The notes beneath the pieces were generated by a model that saw nothing but the letters and a program-made list of their open reading frames with translations, had not been told where the DNA came from and made no database searches. From assembly GCA_903902895.1 (NCBI GenBank), contig CAIUWO010000435.1, positions 1 to 41,098 of the forward strand: 41,098 nt of DNA, given 5' to 3'. Every line of letters starts with the position of its first letter. Positions within the stretch are counted from its first letter, which is position 1. The translations under genes were made by a program, and so were the position numbers. The DNA comes from Candidatus Hydrogenedentota bacterium. Lineage in GTDB: Bacteria > Hydrogenedentota > Hydrogenedentia > Hydrogenedentales > CAITNO01. Below are positions 25,964-36,500 of the stretch, in pieces.

Positions 25964-26710
25964 TTACGCTAACTGGAACTTCTCGCCCAGGTAGATCTGC
26001 CGCACCTTTTCGTTTTCCGAAATTTCCCGCGGCGAGCCGGAGGCGAGCACGCTGCCCTCGTGGATGATGTAGGCGCGGTCCGTGATCTGGAGCGTTTCGC
26101 GCACGTTGTGGTCGGTGATGATCACGGCGATGCCGCTGTCGCGCAGGCGCGACACCGTGTCCTGCAAATCGGCCACGGCGATCGGGTCAATCCCGGCGAA
26201 GGGCTCGTCGAGCAGAAACACCTTGGGCTCGATGGCCAGCGCGCGCGCGATCTCGGTGCGGCGGCGCTCGCCGCCGGACAGCGTGAAGGCGGGGCTCTCG
26301 GCGAGGTGGGCGATGTTCATTTCCTGCAATAGCTTGTCGGCGCGCGCGTCCCGCTCCGCCCGGCCCATGTTCTGGTATTCCAGGATGGCGGTCAGGTTCT
26401 GGCGCACCGTGAGGCTGCGGAACACCGACGGCTCCTGCGGCAGGTAGGCGATGCCGCAGCGGGCGCGCCGGTACATGGGCAGCCGCGTGATGTCCCCGCC
26501 CTGGAACCGGATGCGGCCCGCGTCGGGTTTGAGCAGGCCGACGATCATGCTGAACGTGGTGGTCTTGCCCGCGCCGTTGGGGCCGAGCAGGCCGACCACC
26601 TCGCCGGCCTGGACTGTGATGGACACGCCGCGCACCACGGTGCGCTTCTTGAACGCCTTCACCAGCCCGTCCGTTTCCAGCAGCGGCGTCTTGCTCGGTG
26701 CGGCGCTCAT
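25964..26710 (-). CDS. lptB: LPS export ABC transporter ATP-binding protein LptB
   Basis: GLLGPNGAGKTTTFSMIVGLLKPDAGRIRF, YLPQEPSVFRSLTVRQNL, LSGGERRRTEIARALA, FLLDEPFAGIDPIAV. Confidence 0.96.
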   Translation of the reverse strand: MSAAPSKTPLLETDGLVKAFKKRTVVRGVSITVQAGEVVGLLGPNGAGKTTTFSMIVGLLKPDAGRIRFQGGDITRLPMYRRARCGIAYLPQEPSVFRSLTVRQNLTAILEYQNMGRAERDARADKLLQEMNIAHLAESPAFTLSGGERRRTEIARALAIEPKVFLLDEPFAGIDPIAVADLQDTVSRLRDSGIAVIITDHNVRETLQITDRAYIIHEGSVLASGSPREISENEKVRQIYLGEKFQLA

Positions 26711-27615
26711 GGCGCGGCCACCAGCTCCGGGTAGGCCGCGACCAGCAGCAGCCGGTTGAGCCGGGTCTGCTCCTCGGGGCCGCGTTTTTCGGCGGCCGAC
26801 AGTTTCTGCGCCTCCTCGCTCAGCGCGCGCCCTTTCCAGGCCGCCTCGCTGTACAGCTTCGGGCTCTTGAGCACCGAGTTGACCAGTTTCACAATGTCGC
26901 CCTTGCGCTGGAGCAGCACCGCCGTGTCCACGCTCATCAGCAGCTTCCGGTTGTCGGCGCTGATCTGCGACACAATCTGTTTTCCCGGCGCGGCGTCGCC
27001 GGCATTGGCCTCGGCGCGCAGCGCGTTGATGAGCGCCGCCCAGTCCTTCACGTCGCCCTCGCGCAGCAGCGACGGGTCGCCCTTGCCCCCGGCCCCGCCG
27101 TCCATGCCCTGCAGCGGCACCTGGTCGGCGCGCACGCGCGTGACCTCGAAATTGTTGGTCTTGACGTTGAGCATCATCTTCTCGCCGCGCAGGCCCTTGA
27201 TCTTGTCGTTGTTAACCACCGGGTCGCCCGTGAACACCACCTCGCCCGAGTCAAAGTTCCACTCGGCGTGGCCCGCGGTGATCTGCGCGTCGGGGTGGTT
27301 CACCTCAACGTTCTTGTCCATGACGATGGTGGAGGGGGTGCTCTGCCCCTCTTTCCAGGTGAATTTCATGGTCTGCGCCTTGATCGGCAGCGGCTTCTTC
27401 TCCGGGTCTTCCGAAAGCAGGCGAATCTTGACGCCCTCGGTCATCTCGTCGATGGCCCCGGTCGCGAAGTTGCCCTTCATGTGGCCCGCGTCGATTTCCA
27501 TCGAGCTGTAGCCGCTCATTCCCGAGCCCTGCGCCGGGGCGGCGGCGGGGGCGGGGTCCGCCGCCAGGGCGGCCGGGCAGAGGAGTGCAATGGCGCACAA
27601 CAGGCGCACGTTCAT
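26707..27615 (-). CDS. lptA: LptA/OstA-like LPS transport periplasmic protein with C-terminal extension
   Basis: Signal peptide MNVRLLCAIALLCPAALA; OstA-like MKFTWKEGQSTPSTIVMDKNVEVNHPDAQITAGHAEWNFDSGEVVFTGDPVVNN; position between lptB and lptC. Confidence 0.8.
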   Translation of the reverse strand: MNVRLLCAIALLCPAALAADPAPAAAPAQGSGMSGYSSMEIDAGHMKGNFATGAIDEMTEGVKIRLLSEDPEKKPLPIKAQTMKFTWKEGQSTPSTIVMDKNVEVNHPDAQITAGHAEWNFDSGEVVFTGDPVVNNDKIKGLRGEKMMLNVKTNNFEVTRVRADQVPLQGMDGGAGGKGDPSLLREGDVKDWAALINALRAEANAGDAAPGKQIVSQISADNRKLLMSVDTAVLLQRKGDIVKLVNSVLKSPKLYSEAAWKGRALSEEAQKLSAAEKRGPEEQTRLNRLLLVAAYPELVAAP

Positions 27616-28217
27616 AGTGAGTCCTTTCCGAAACGGACCGTGCCGGTGACCGCGGTCAGTTCAAACAGCTTGCTGTCAGGATACAGGCGCAGCGACGCCG
27701 CCTCCAACTGGAGCGACGGGTCGTTGATGGTGACATGATTGTCGGACCGCGCCACGCCGGGGCTGCCATCTTCGGGCTTCTCCCAGGTGATGTCGCTCAG
27801 ATTGAGCAGGAGCGTGCCGGCCTTGACCCGCACATCGTCCTGCAGTACGGCGCGGCGGTCCTGTTCGAAGGTGCCGCGCATGGCGTCGATGACCACGTCC
27901 TCGCGCCCCTCCTCGTCACTGTACACGACGGCCCGGGCGTTTTGAAAGGCGTAGGCGTTCTGCCCCTGCATGGTGAAGGCGGTGGCGTGCACCCAGAATT
28001 CGGGCTTCTGCGCCACGCCCTCCATCTGTTTGGAGCGGTGCATGTACAGGTTGATCTCGCTCATCTGCAGCGCGCTGTCCGGCTGGGCATAGGGGTCCGC
28101 CGCCGCCTGGGGCGCGTTTGGGGCCGGCGTTTCCGGCGCGGCCGGCGGCGCCGCGGGCCTGGAGCAGCCCGCCACGGCAGCCAGAACCAGCGGCAGCACC
28201 AGGTGACGGCGGCTCAT
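27612..28217 (-). CDS. lptC: LptC-like LPS export protein
   Basis: Lipobox-like LVLAAVAGC; LptC-like MQGQNAYAFQNARAVVYSDEEGREDVVIDAMRGTFEQDRRAVLQDDVRVKAGTLLLNLSDITWEK; synteny. Confidence 0.75.
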   Translation of the reverse strand: MSRRHLVLPLVLAAVAGCSRPAAPPAAPETPAPNAPQAAADPYAQPDSALQMSEINLYMHRSKQMEGVAQKPEFWVHATAFTMQGQNAYAFQNARAVVYSDEEGREDVVIDAMRGTFEQDRRAVLQDDVRVKAGTLLLNLSDITWEKPEDGSPGVARSDNHVTINDPSLQLEAASLRLYPDSKLFELTAVTGTVRFGKDSL

Positions 28218-28990
28218 GGGGCGGCCCCGTTGTTCTTTTCAAACACGGCGCGCAGGCCCTTGAGCGTGAGCAGCGGGTCGACCACCTCAATCTCCTTCGA
28301 CACGCCCGCGATGGTCTTGGCCAGGCCGCCTGTGGCGATGGCCTTGGCCCTGCCGCCCATTTCGGCGCGCATGCGCCGGATCAGCCCGTCGGTCATGTCG
28401 GCGTAGCCGTAGGTGAGCCCGGCGCGGATGTTGGTCACCGTGTCGCGGCCGATGACCGTCTTGGGCACCACGATGTCCACGCGCGGCAGTTTGGCGCAGT
28501 GCTCAAACAGCGCGTCGGCCGAAAGCTGGATGCCCGGCACGATGATGCCGCCGATCCATTCGGCCTTGGCGGTGAGCGCGTCGAAGGTCGTGGCCGTGCC
28601 GAAATCGACAATGATCAGCGGCCCCGCATGCTCCTCCAGCGCGCCGACCGCGTTGACGATGCGGTCCGCGCCCACCTCCCGGGGGTTGTCCACCTGCAGC
28701 ATGATGCCCGTCTTGACGCCGGGCTCGACCATGAGCGCCTCCACCTTGAAGGCATGGCGCGCCACCTGCTGCAGCGCCGGGTTCAACTGGGGCACCACAC
28801 TGGACACGCAGCAGCCGTTGATCTGGCGGGGGTGCAGTTCTATGCCCTGCAGCAGCATGAACAGCAGGATTTGCAGCTCGTCGCCGGTGCGGTAATTGGC
28901 CGTCACCACGCGCCAATGGCCGCGCAGCTCGCGCCCGTCATACAGGCCGAGCACCATGTGTGAATTGCCGACATCCACCACCAGTAACAT
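28214..28990 (-). CDS. coaX: Type III pantothenate kinase
   Basis: MLLVVDVGNSHMVLGLYDG, GADRIVNAVGA, LIIVDFGTATTFDAL, GGIIVPGIQLSADALFEHCAKLPRV. Confidence 0.96.
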   Translation of the reverse strand: MLLVVDVGNSHMVLGLYDGRELRGHWRVVTANYRTGDELQILLFMLLQGIELHPRQINGCCVSSVVPQLNPALQQVARHAFKVEALMVEPGVKTGIMLQVDNPREVGADRIVNAVGALEEHAGPLIIVDFGTATTFDALTAKAEWIGGIIVPGIQLSADALFEHCAKLPRVDIVVPKTVIGRDTVTNIRAGLTYGYADMTDGLIRRMRAEMGGRAKAIATGGLAKTIAGVSKEIEVVDPLLTLKGLRAVFEKNNGAAP

Positions 28991-29079
28991 GCCGCGGTTC
29001 CGATAATCGTTGGCTGAGGCTCAGGCCGGCCCCGTGCCCGGCCCCCGGCGGGGTGCCTGCGGCGCGGTCGCGGACAGCC

Positions 29080-29916
29080 TCAGCTATTCTCGATCAGCAG
29101 GGTCAGGTCAACGGAGGGCGCCGAATGGGTCAGCGCGCCGACGGACACAAACTGCACGCCCGTCTCCGCCATGCCGCGCACCCGGTCAAGGGAGGCGTTG
29201 CCGCTGGCTTCAAGGATCACCCGGCGACCCCGGGCGCGGCGGACGGCCTCGGCCATCAGTTCATTGTCCATGTTGTCCAGCATGATCACGTCGGCCTCCG
29301 ACGCGAGCGCCTGCTCCAACTCGTCCAAATCCCGCACCTCGACCTCCACCCGCATCAGATGATGGGCGTGGTGCCGGGCGCGGCGGACGGCCTCGCCGAT
29401 GCCGCCGGCGGCCATGACATGGTTTTCCTTGATCAGCACCCCGTCAAACAGGGTGTGCCGGTGCGTGGCGCCGCCCCCGTGCACAATGGCGGACTTTTCC
29501 AGTTGGCGCAGCATCGGCGTGGTCTTGCGGGTGCCGCAGACGCGGCAGTCCAGTCCCTGCAGCGCGTCCGCAAAGCGGCGGGTCAGCGTGGCCACGCCGG
29601 ACAGGTGCTGCACAAAGTTCATCGCCGTGCGCTCCGCCGTCAGCACGGCCCGGGTCTTGCCGGTAAACGAGGCGACCAGTCCGCCCTTGCCGAAGCTGGC
29701 CCCGTCTTCCAGGCTGCTCCAGTCCCCGAGCTCCGCCCGCATCACTTCAAAGGCGGTCTTGAACGGCAGCATGCCGCTGAGCACGCCCTCCTGCTTCGCA
29801 AAGAGCCGCGCCCGGCAGCGCAAATCCGCACCGACGACACTGTTTGTCGTGATGTCCTCATGGCCCACATCTTCCAGCAGCGCCGAGGCGACCAGATTTT
29901 CCATCGTTATGTGCAT
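29080..29916 (-). CDS. nadC: Nicotinate-nucleotide pyrophosphorylase (carboxylating)
   Basis: ALLEDVGHEDITTNSVV, ERTAMNFVQHLSGVATLT, GTRKTTPMLRQLEKSAIVHGGGATHRHTLFDGVLIKENH, MLDNMD, LEASGNASLDRV. Confidence 0.96.
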   Translation of the reverse strand: MHITMENLVASALLEDVGHEDITTNSVVGADLRCRARLFAKQEGVLSGMLPFKTAFEVMRAELGDWSSLEDGASFGKGGLVASFTGKTRAVLTAERTAMNFVQHLSGVATLTRRFADALQGLDCRVCGTRKTTPMLRQLEKSAIVHGGGATHRHTLFDGVLIKENHVMAAGGIGEAVRRARHHAHHLMRVEVEVRDLDELEQALASEADVIMLDNMDNELMAEAVRRARGRRVILEASGNASLDRVRGMAETGVQFVSVGALTHSAPSVDLTLLIENS

Positions 29917-30109
29917 AATTCGACAAACCGCCTTTCGAGCGGGCAATTTTATCACATGGCGGGGCGTCTTCTCGACCCGGCCCCGCCGCACAGGTCACCG
30001 CATCAGCCCCGGATTTGTCCCGGACGCGCGGATGCCGGATCAGCGCCTGCACGGGAAGTGCCTGCGCCCGCATTTGAAAGGCCGGTCCGCCTCCGGCGCG
30101 GGATAGGGG

Positions 30110-30775
30110 CTAGAGGGAGGTCAATCCCTCGCGGATGGCGAACTTGGTCAGTTCGGCGATGCTGTGCAGGCCCAGTTTTTCCATGACCTGCTGGCGGTGC
30201 GTCTCAATGGTTTTCACGCTCAGGTTCATGGTGGTCGCAATCTGCTTGGTGCTGTGGCCCTCCGCCATGAGTTGAAGCACCTCGCGCTCCTTGGGGCTCA
30301 GGAGAGACGCCGGCGACCCGTCCTTGACCATCAACTGGCGCACGTAGTCGTCCGTGACGAGGGATGCGATGCTCGGACTCAGATACACCTGCCGCCGGGC
30401 CACCGTGTGGATGGCCTGGACCAGCTCCTTGAAGGCGCAGTCCTTGAGAAGATAGCCCGAGGCGCCGGCCTGAAGCATGCTGGATATGTACCGCTTGTCG
30501 GAGTGCATGGACAGGGCCAGAATGCGCACCTCCGGCATGTCGGCCTTTATCCGGCGCGCCGCGTCGATGCCGTTCAGGTCGGGCATGGCCACGTCCATCA
30601 CAACAACGTCCGGCTTCTGTTCCCGCACCAGCTGGATGGCGCTGCGGCCGTCCTCCGCCACGCCGACAATCTCCACCCGCGGGTCGCTGCGCAGCAGGCT
30701 GCACAAACCCTCCCGCATAATCTTGTGGTCATCCGCCAGCACCACGCGGACGCACATGCCTTGCTCTCCGTTCAT
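30110..30775 (-). CDS. NarL/FixJ-family response regulator
   Basis: VRVVLADDHKIMREGLCSLL, VVMDVAMPDLNGIDAARRI, LuxR HTH LSPKEREVLQLMAEGHSTKQIATTMNLSVKTIETHRQQVMEKL. Confidence 0.95.
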   Translation of the reverse strand: MNGEQGMCVRVVLADDHKIMREGLCSLLRSDPRVEIVGVAEDGRSAIQLVREQKPDVVVMDVAMPDLNGIDAARRIKADMPEVRILALSMHSDKRYISSMLQAGASGYLLKDCAFKELVQAIHTVARRQVYLSPSIASLVTDDYVRQLMVKDGSPASLLSPKEREVLQLMAEGHSTKQIATTMNLSVKTIETHRQQVMEKLGLHSIAELTKFAIREGLTSL

Positions 30776-32736
30776 GGCTCATCCTCCGGCGCCAGCGGCG
30801 CCGTAAGCACAATTCTCGTGCCCTTACCCAGTTGGGAATTAATCTCAATCTGTCCGCCCAGACAGGAAAGCCGCTCCCGAACGCTGAATAAACCAAAGCC
30901 GGCACCGGCGGGCGACCGCATTTCGAGGACAGTTCCGTCAAAACCAACACCGTCATCTTCGACTATTATACGGATATTCCCTTGGAAACGCGACACGGAC
31001 ACGCTGAGCAGGCCGGCCCGGGCGTGTTTGACCGCGTTCATGACCAGTTCGCGCACGGACCGGTACAGCGTCACCCGCAGGTCCTCGCGCAGCGGCTTTT
31101 CCAGTCCGTCGTCCTCGTACCGCACCGGCATCCTGTGCTCTTGCGCCATCTGCTCGGTCAGATACTGCAGCGCCGGTTCCAGGCCCAGTTCATACAGAAC
31201 CGGCGGGCTCAGCTCAAAGGTGAGCGACCGCAGGTCCGCGATGGCCGCGCCCGTGCTGTCCCGGACCGACTGGAGGGTGTTGCGGGCGTCATCCGTCTGC
31301 AGCGCCTCGCGCAGGCTGTCCAGCCGGATGGTGGCCACGGCCAGATTCTGAATGACCTGGTCATGCAGCCCCACGGCGATGCGGCGCCGCTCGCGCTCCT
31401 CGGCCAGGGCCAAGTCGGCGGCCAGGACGCGCAACTGTTGCTGTTGCTGCACCAGCCGGGTTTCGGCGTTCTTGCGCGCAATGGCGTCACCCAAAATATT
31501 GGCCATGGACTGAAGAAACAGCACATCGTGCCTTGAAAACGCGCGTCGGACGAGGGCGTAGGCGCCGAGCGCGCCGAAAGGCGCGCCATCGCCCGGGATC
31601 GCCATGGTGATCCCGCTCGCCGCGCCGTGCTCTTCCAGGGCGTCCACCCCCTCAAACGGGGTTCGGGCGCGCAGATTGTCCAAGAGGACCCCGTCGCTTC
31701 TCGTCAGGGTTCGGCCGGCCAGCGTCTCGGGACCCGCACCGACCGTCGCGCGGCCCACGAAGCCCTCTTTCCAGCCCGCGCCCGCGCGCAGCAGCAGCGC
31801 GCTCCGGTCCGGGAACAGCTCCAACACTTCGACCAGGCCCACATCCAGTCCCTGGGATGTCAGGTCCACCGCCTTATGCAGAATCACATCAAGGTCGTTC
31901 TCCACCAGGGCGCGCCGCCCGAGCTCCGCCACGGCCGCCTGCTGGCGCACCCGCAGCCGCAGCTCCTCTTCGATGCGCTTTACCGCCGTGATGTCGCTGC
32001 CCACGCTCAGTATGCCGACGAAGCCGCCGTGCTCGTCCTGGATGACTTTGTTCGACCACAGCACCCATATGCGCGCGCCGTTCTTGCGCGTGTTCTCGTT
32101 TTCATTGACCGCGTAGCGTTCGGGCTCGTTAAGAATGCCCTGAATCATGGTTTTCAGGGACAGCCCGGCGGAATCGGTTTCGGGGGTGATGGTGCCAATC
32201 ACGTTCTTCCCCAGAATCTCCTCCTGGGTGTAGCCGAAAAACTTTTCGGCAAACTCGTTGAAAAAGGTGACCCGGCCCACGGTGTCCATGCGCAGGATGA
32301 TGCTGTTCGCGTTTTGCACCAGTTCGCGGTACTGCGCCTCGCTTCTGCTCAGCGCCTCCGCGGTCTCGCGCCGCTCCACCGCGCGCCGGACCGTAATCAG
32401 CAGCTGCTCCATGTCGTAGGGCTTCACCAGATAGCTGTACGCCCCCAGATTAACCGCCGCAATGGCCGATTCCTGGGAGGCGTGCCCCGTCAGCAGGATG
32501 CACTCCATTTCGGGCAGCAACTGCTTGAACTGGCGGATAAGCGCAAGCCCGTCCATGTCCGGCAGCCGCAGATCGACCAGCGCCACGTCGGGGCGCCGCT
32601 CGCGCACCAGCGCGCACGCCGCGCCCCCCTGCGACGCGGCAAGGGGCTCGTATCCCTTGGCCCGGAGAATGTCCGTCAGTGTCCGGCAAAGATTGGCGTC
32701 ATCGTCCACCACCAGTATTTTGCGGGCAGTTGTCAT
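30772..32736 (-). CDS. REC-PAS-GAF-HisKA_3 sensor histidine kinase (NarX-type)
   Basis: MTTARKILVVDDDANLCRTL...ALVDLRLPDMDG; PAS; GAF; ERERRRIAVGLHDQVIQNLAVATIRLDSL; VMNAVKHARAG, IIVEDDGVGFDG. Confidence 0.93.
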   Translation of the reverse strand: MTTARKILVVDDDANLCRTLTDILRAKGYEPLAASQGGAACALVRERRPDVALVDLRLPDMDGLALIRQFKQLLPEMECILLTGHASQESAIAAVNLGAYSYLVKPYDMEQLLITVRRAVERRETAEALSRSEAQYRELVQNANSIILRMDTVGRVTFFNEFAEKFFGYTQEEILGKNVIGTITPETDSAGLSLKTMIQGILNEPERYAVNENENTRKNGARIWVLWSNKVIQDEHGGFVGILSVGSDITAVKRIEEELRLRVRQQAAVAELGRRALVENDLDVILHKAVDLTSQGLDVGLVEVLELFPDRSALLLRAGAGWKEGFVGRATVGAGPETLAGRTLTRSDGVLLDNLRARTPFEGVDALEEHGAASGITMAIPGDGAPFGALGAYALVRRAFSRHDVLFLQSMANILGDAIARKNAETRLVQQQQQLRVLAADLALAEERERRRIAVGLHDQVIQNLAVATIRLDSLREALQTDDARNTLQSVRDSTGAAIADLRSLTFELSPPVLYELGLEPALQYLTEQMAQEHRMPVRYEDDGLEKPLREDLRVTLYRSVRELVMNAVKHARAGLLSVSVSRFQGNIRIIVEDDGVGFDGTVLEMRSPAGAGFGLFSVRERLSCLGGQIEINSQLGKGTRIVLTAPLAPEDEP

Positions 32737-32740
32737 GTGT

Positions 32741-33496
32741 TTAACGGCTTTCCCCGGCGGGGCTTTCCAGCAGGCGGCGCAGTCTTGCGTGGTGCAGCTC
32801 GGCGAGCATTGCCAGCAGTCGGTCCGCATCCACGGGCTTGTCAAGGCATGCGTGGAGCTCTTTCTTCAGTTCCTCTTTCATTTCTTCCCGGTAGCCAGTC
32901 ACAAGAACCACGGGAACCGTCTCCGACCTGCGGCGGATTTCCCTGAGGATTTCCAGCCCGCCTGTCCGGTCGAATTTCACGTCCAGCAGGATGATATGGC
33001 GTTCCGGGTGCCGCACGCGGCCCAGCGCGGCCGCGCTGGACACATGCTCCACCGAAAAACCGCGCGCCTCCAGAATGTCCTCAAGACGGAGGCAGAATTC
33101 GGGGTCGTCGTCGATAATCAGCACCGAACCGGCCTCGCGCACCCGGTTGAGAAAGCTGAGGACTCTTTCCATGTCAAAGGGTTTCATGATGGCGCCCACA
33201 ACGCCCTCAATGAGCCCCTGCCGCACTATTTCCTCATCGGCGTAGGCGGTCATGAAAATCACCGGCTGGGTGTGCCCGGCCTGCCGGATGGCGCGAAACA
33301 GGGTTAAACCGTCCATGGTGCCCATGCGGATGTCGGTCACCACACAGTCGAAGGGCATCCGGCCGAGCAGTTCCAGCGCCTCCTCGCCGCTGTGCGCGCC
33401 CTGGGGCGCATGGCCCTTGGCCCGAAATATGTCCACAAGCGTCTTGACCATCTTGGGGTCGTCGTCCACCACCAGTTCTCGAATGGGAACTTCCAT
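32741..33496 (-). CDS. Response regulator with two tandem REC domains, no output domain
   Basis: REC1 LVVDDDPKMVKTLVDIFRAKG...VVTDIRMGTMDG...MKPF; REC2 LIIDDDPEFCLRLEDILEARG...ILLDVKFDRTGG...DKPV. Confidence 0.92.
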   Translation of the reverse strand: MEVPIRELVVDDDPKMVKTLVDIFRAKGHAPQGAHSGEEALELLGRMPFDCVVTDIRMGTMDGLTLFRAIRQAGHTQPVIFMTAYADEEIVRQGLIEGVVGAIMKPFDMERVLSFLNRVREAGSVLIIDDDPEFCLRLEDILEARGFSVEHVSSAAALGRVRHPERHIILLDVKFDRTGGLEILREIRRRSETVPVVLVTGYREEMKEELKKELHACLDKPVDADRLLAMLAELHHARLRRLLESPAGESR

Positions 33497-33502
33497 AAAC
33501 GG

Positions 33503-36500
33503 TTACTCCTGTGCCTGCAGCACGATGGAAAAGGTGCTGCCCCGTCCGTGTTCACTCGTCACCTCAATCCCCCCCTCATTGGCCTCAAGGAGGTTCCTGG
33601 TCACCGAAAGGCCCAGACCAATGCCCCGCGCCTTGGTCGAATACAGCGGCTCGAAAATGCGCGACAACTCCTCCCCCGACATGCCGCAACCGGTGTCGGT
33701 CACGGATACCCGGATGCGGCCGCCTTCGACCCGCGCCCCCACCGTCAGCACGCCGCCCCCCGGCATCGCCTGACAGGCGTTCAGCATGAGATTGGCCAGC
33801 ACCTGTTTCATCTGGCCGGGATCGACCGACAGCTGGGGCAGGTCCGCCGGAATGTCTGTCACCACTTCCACCTCACTGCTCGGCGCGATCTGGGCCAGCA
33901 CCCCGGCCACCAGGGGCGCCAGGGCCACGACCGCGCGGTCTGCCCGGCTTGTGCGCGCAAAGCCCAGAAGGTCTGAGATAATTTTCTGAGAATTATACAC
34001 CTCCGACGAGATAATGTTGAGATATTCTTTGCTCGTCTCATCGGCGCCGGCGCCGCTCATTTTCAGGAAGTACACCGCGTTCGAGATGACTCCGAGCGGA
34101 TTGCGCAATTCATGGCCCACGCCGCCCGCCAACTGCCCCAGGACCGCCAGCTTTTCCTTGCGCACCAGCTCGTCCTGGGTGTCGCGCAGTTGCTGCGTCC
34201 GCATGTCGACCATTTGCCCAAGCCGGTCAGAGTAGGCTTTTAGGACAGCCTCTTCCTCTTTGCGGACGGTAACATCCCAGCAAAGGCCGGTCATGCGGAC
34301 CGCGCGGCCCGAAGCGTTCCGGTAGACTTTGCCCCGCACCGCAAGGTCATGAATGCTGCCGTCGGGCCATAGCATTCGAAATTCAGCGTCCACCTCAGAC
34401 TGCCGCCGCACTGCGTGCGTGATCTCAGCGTATATGCGGCTCCGATCTTCCGGGTGGACCGCGGCCATGAAATGCCCCGCCGTGTCCGAATGGCTGTCCG
34501 GTGCCAGGCCGAACAGGCGTCCGGCGTGTTCGTCCCAGACCTGTCTTCTCTCCGGGATCAGCCAGTCCCAGGTGCCCACCTCCGAGGAGTCCAGCGCCAG
34601 GCGCAGACGTTCCTGCGTTTCGCGCAGTGTCTCCGCAATGTGCTTCCGTTCCGTGATGTCCTCGGCCACACCGAGGATCCGGGCGGGCTGGCCGCGGTCA
34701 TCCAAGACCAGTTCGGCGACCACGCGCAGACTGCGCCGGGCGCCGCCGTCGATGGGGTTCACGGTGAGTTCAAGGTCATATGCACCGCGGGCGTTCAACT
34801 GCTCCAGCATGGCCTGATGTACACGCTCCCAGTCGGGTATGCGCGCCTCCACCATGTCGGCCGGCACTTCACCCTCGGCGGGCGGTATGCCGAGAATGCG
34901 GCAGGCCTCCTCGGTGCCCCAAATTTTGCGGGCATGGGGGTCATATTCCCAACTGCCAATGCGCCCGACCGCCTGGGCGCGCTTGAGGCGGTCTTGGTTG
35001 GCCAGAATTTCCCGTTCCGCCTTTTTGCGCTCCGTAATGTCCCGGGTGACGCCAAGCAGACCGGTCACATAACCCCGCTCGTCGGCCAATGCGGTGGTCA
35101 CAACCTCCGTGATGACCACCGACCCATCCTTGCAGCTTTGCTCCACGACGCAGGTTTGCAGCGGTTTGGAGCCCTCGCCGGTGTCGGGCGCGGCCATGAA
35201 CGCGCTGTCCCAGCGGAAAGAATTGGGGGTCAGGGCGGCATCAATGGGCTGCGCCATCACCTCTTCCGGCGTGTATCCGCGCAGCCGCAGCACCGAGGGG
35301 CTGACATAGGTAAAGCGCTGCGCGGCCAGGTCCAGCTGCCAAATGACATCACCCGTGTTTTCCGCGATCAGGCGGAAGCGCCGCTCGCTCTCGCGCAGCG
35401 CCTCCTCCGCGCGCCTGCGCTCGGTGATGTCCGTCATGACATGCACCGCCCCGGTCAGCGCCCCCGAGGCATTGAACACGGGACCGACCGTGACCTCATA
35501 CCAGCGGTTGTTGTAGAGCACATCCGCCGTGGCGCGCCGCCCCGTTTCCAGCACCGTTGCCATGGGACACCCGCCGTACAAGCCCTCCGCCCCATGCATC
35601 AGCGCATGATATTTCTGCCCGAGCACCTCATGGGGCGTCCGTTTCACCAAGTCTGCCGCGGCGCGGTTGCACTGCAGCACGACATCCCCGGCGTCCAGCA
35701 AAATGATGGCGTCGCTGATGGCGTCAAAGGTGCTGCGCCAGCGCTGTGCGGCCTCCTGAAGCCGGGCATCGGCGCGTTTGCTTTCGGTGACGTCCAGCAT
35801 CGTGCCAAACAGGCGTTCCGGCCGCCCCGCCGCGTCGAGAAAGAGCTTGCCCTGGGAATGGACAACCCGTGTTGCGCCGTCGGGCCGCACGATGCGGTAT
35901 TCGATGTTGTAGGGCCGGTCTTCCTCCCGCGTGGCGCGAATGGCCCCGGCGACCGCGTCCCGGTCTTCGGGGTGGACCCTCGCCAGGAAGGAGGACAGGT
36001 CCATGGGCCGCTCCTGCGGCGCGAGGCCAAACACGCGGTAGGCCTCGTCGGACCAGAGAATGGCATCCCCGTCGGGCGACCGCTCCCAGTAGCCGACATG
36101 GGCGATGCGCTCGGCCTGCGCCAGATTCGCCTCGCTCCGGCGCAGCGCCTCCTCGGCGAGTTTGCGGTCGGTGATGTCGATGTGGCAGCCGAGCATCCGC
36201 TCGGGCGCGCCGCCGGGGCCCAACAGCAGCACGGCGCGGCTCAATATCCACCGGTAGGACCCGTCCCGGTGCCGCAGGCGGAACTCGATTTCCCGGTAGT
36301 CCCCGCGGTCCTTGACAAACTGCTCCACGGCGGCCAGGGTCCATTCGCGGTCATCGGGGTGCAGGTTCTGCTCCCAATGCTTAAATGCGCCGGAGAACTC
36401 ACCGTCCTCATAGCCAAGCTGGCGTTTGTACTCCTGGGAGAAGTACACGGCGTTTGTGTGCAGGTTCCAGTCCCAAAGTCCCAGGCGGGCGCCCTCCACG

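Noticed and set aside
31627-32946. 439-aa plus-strand ORF
   Set aside because: Antisense to the REC-PAS-GAF kinase.
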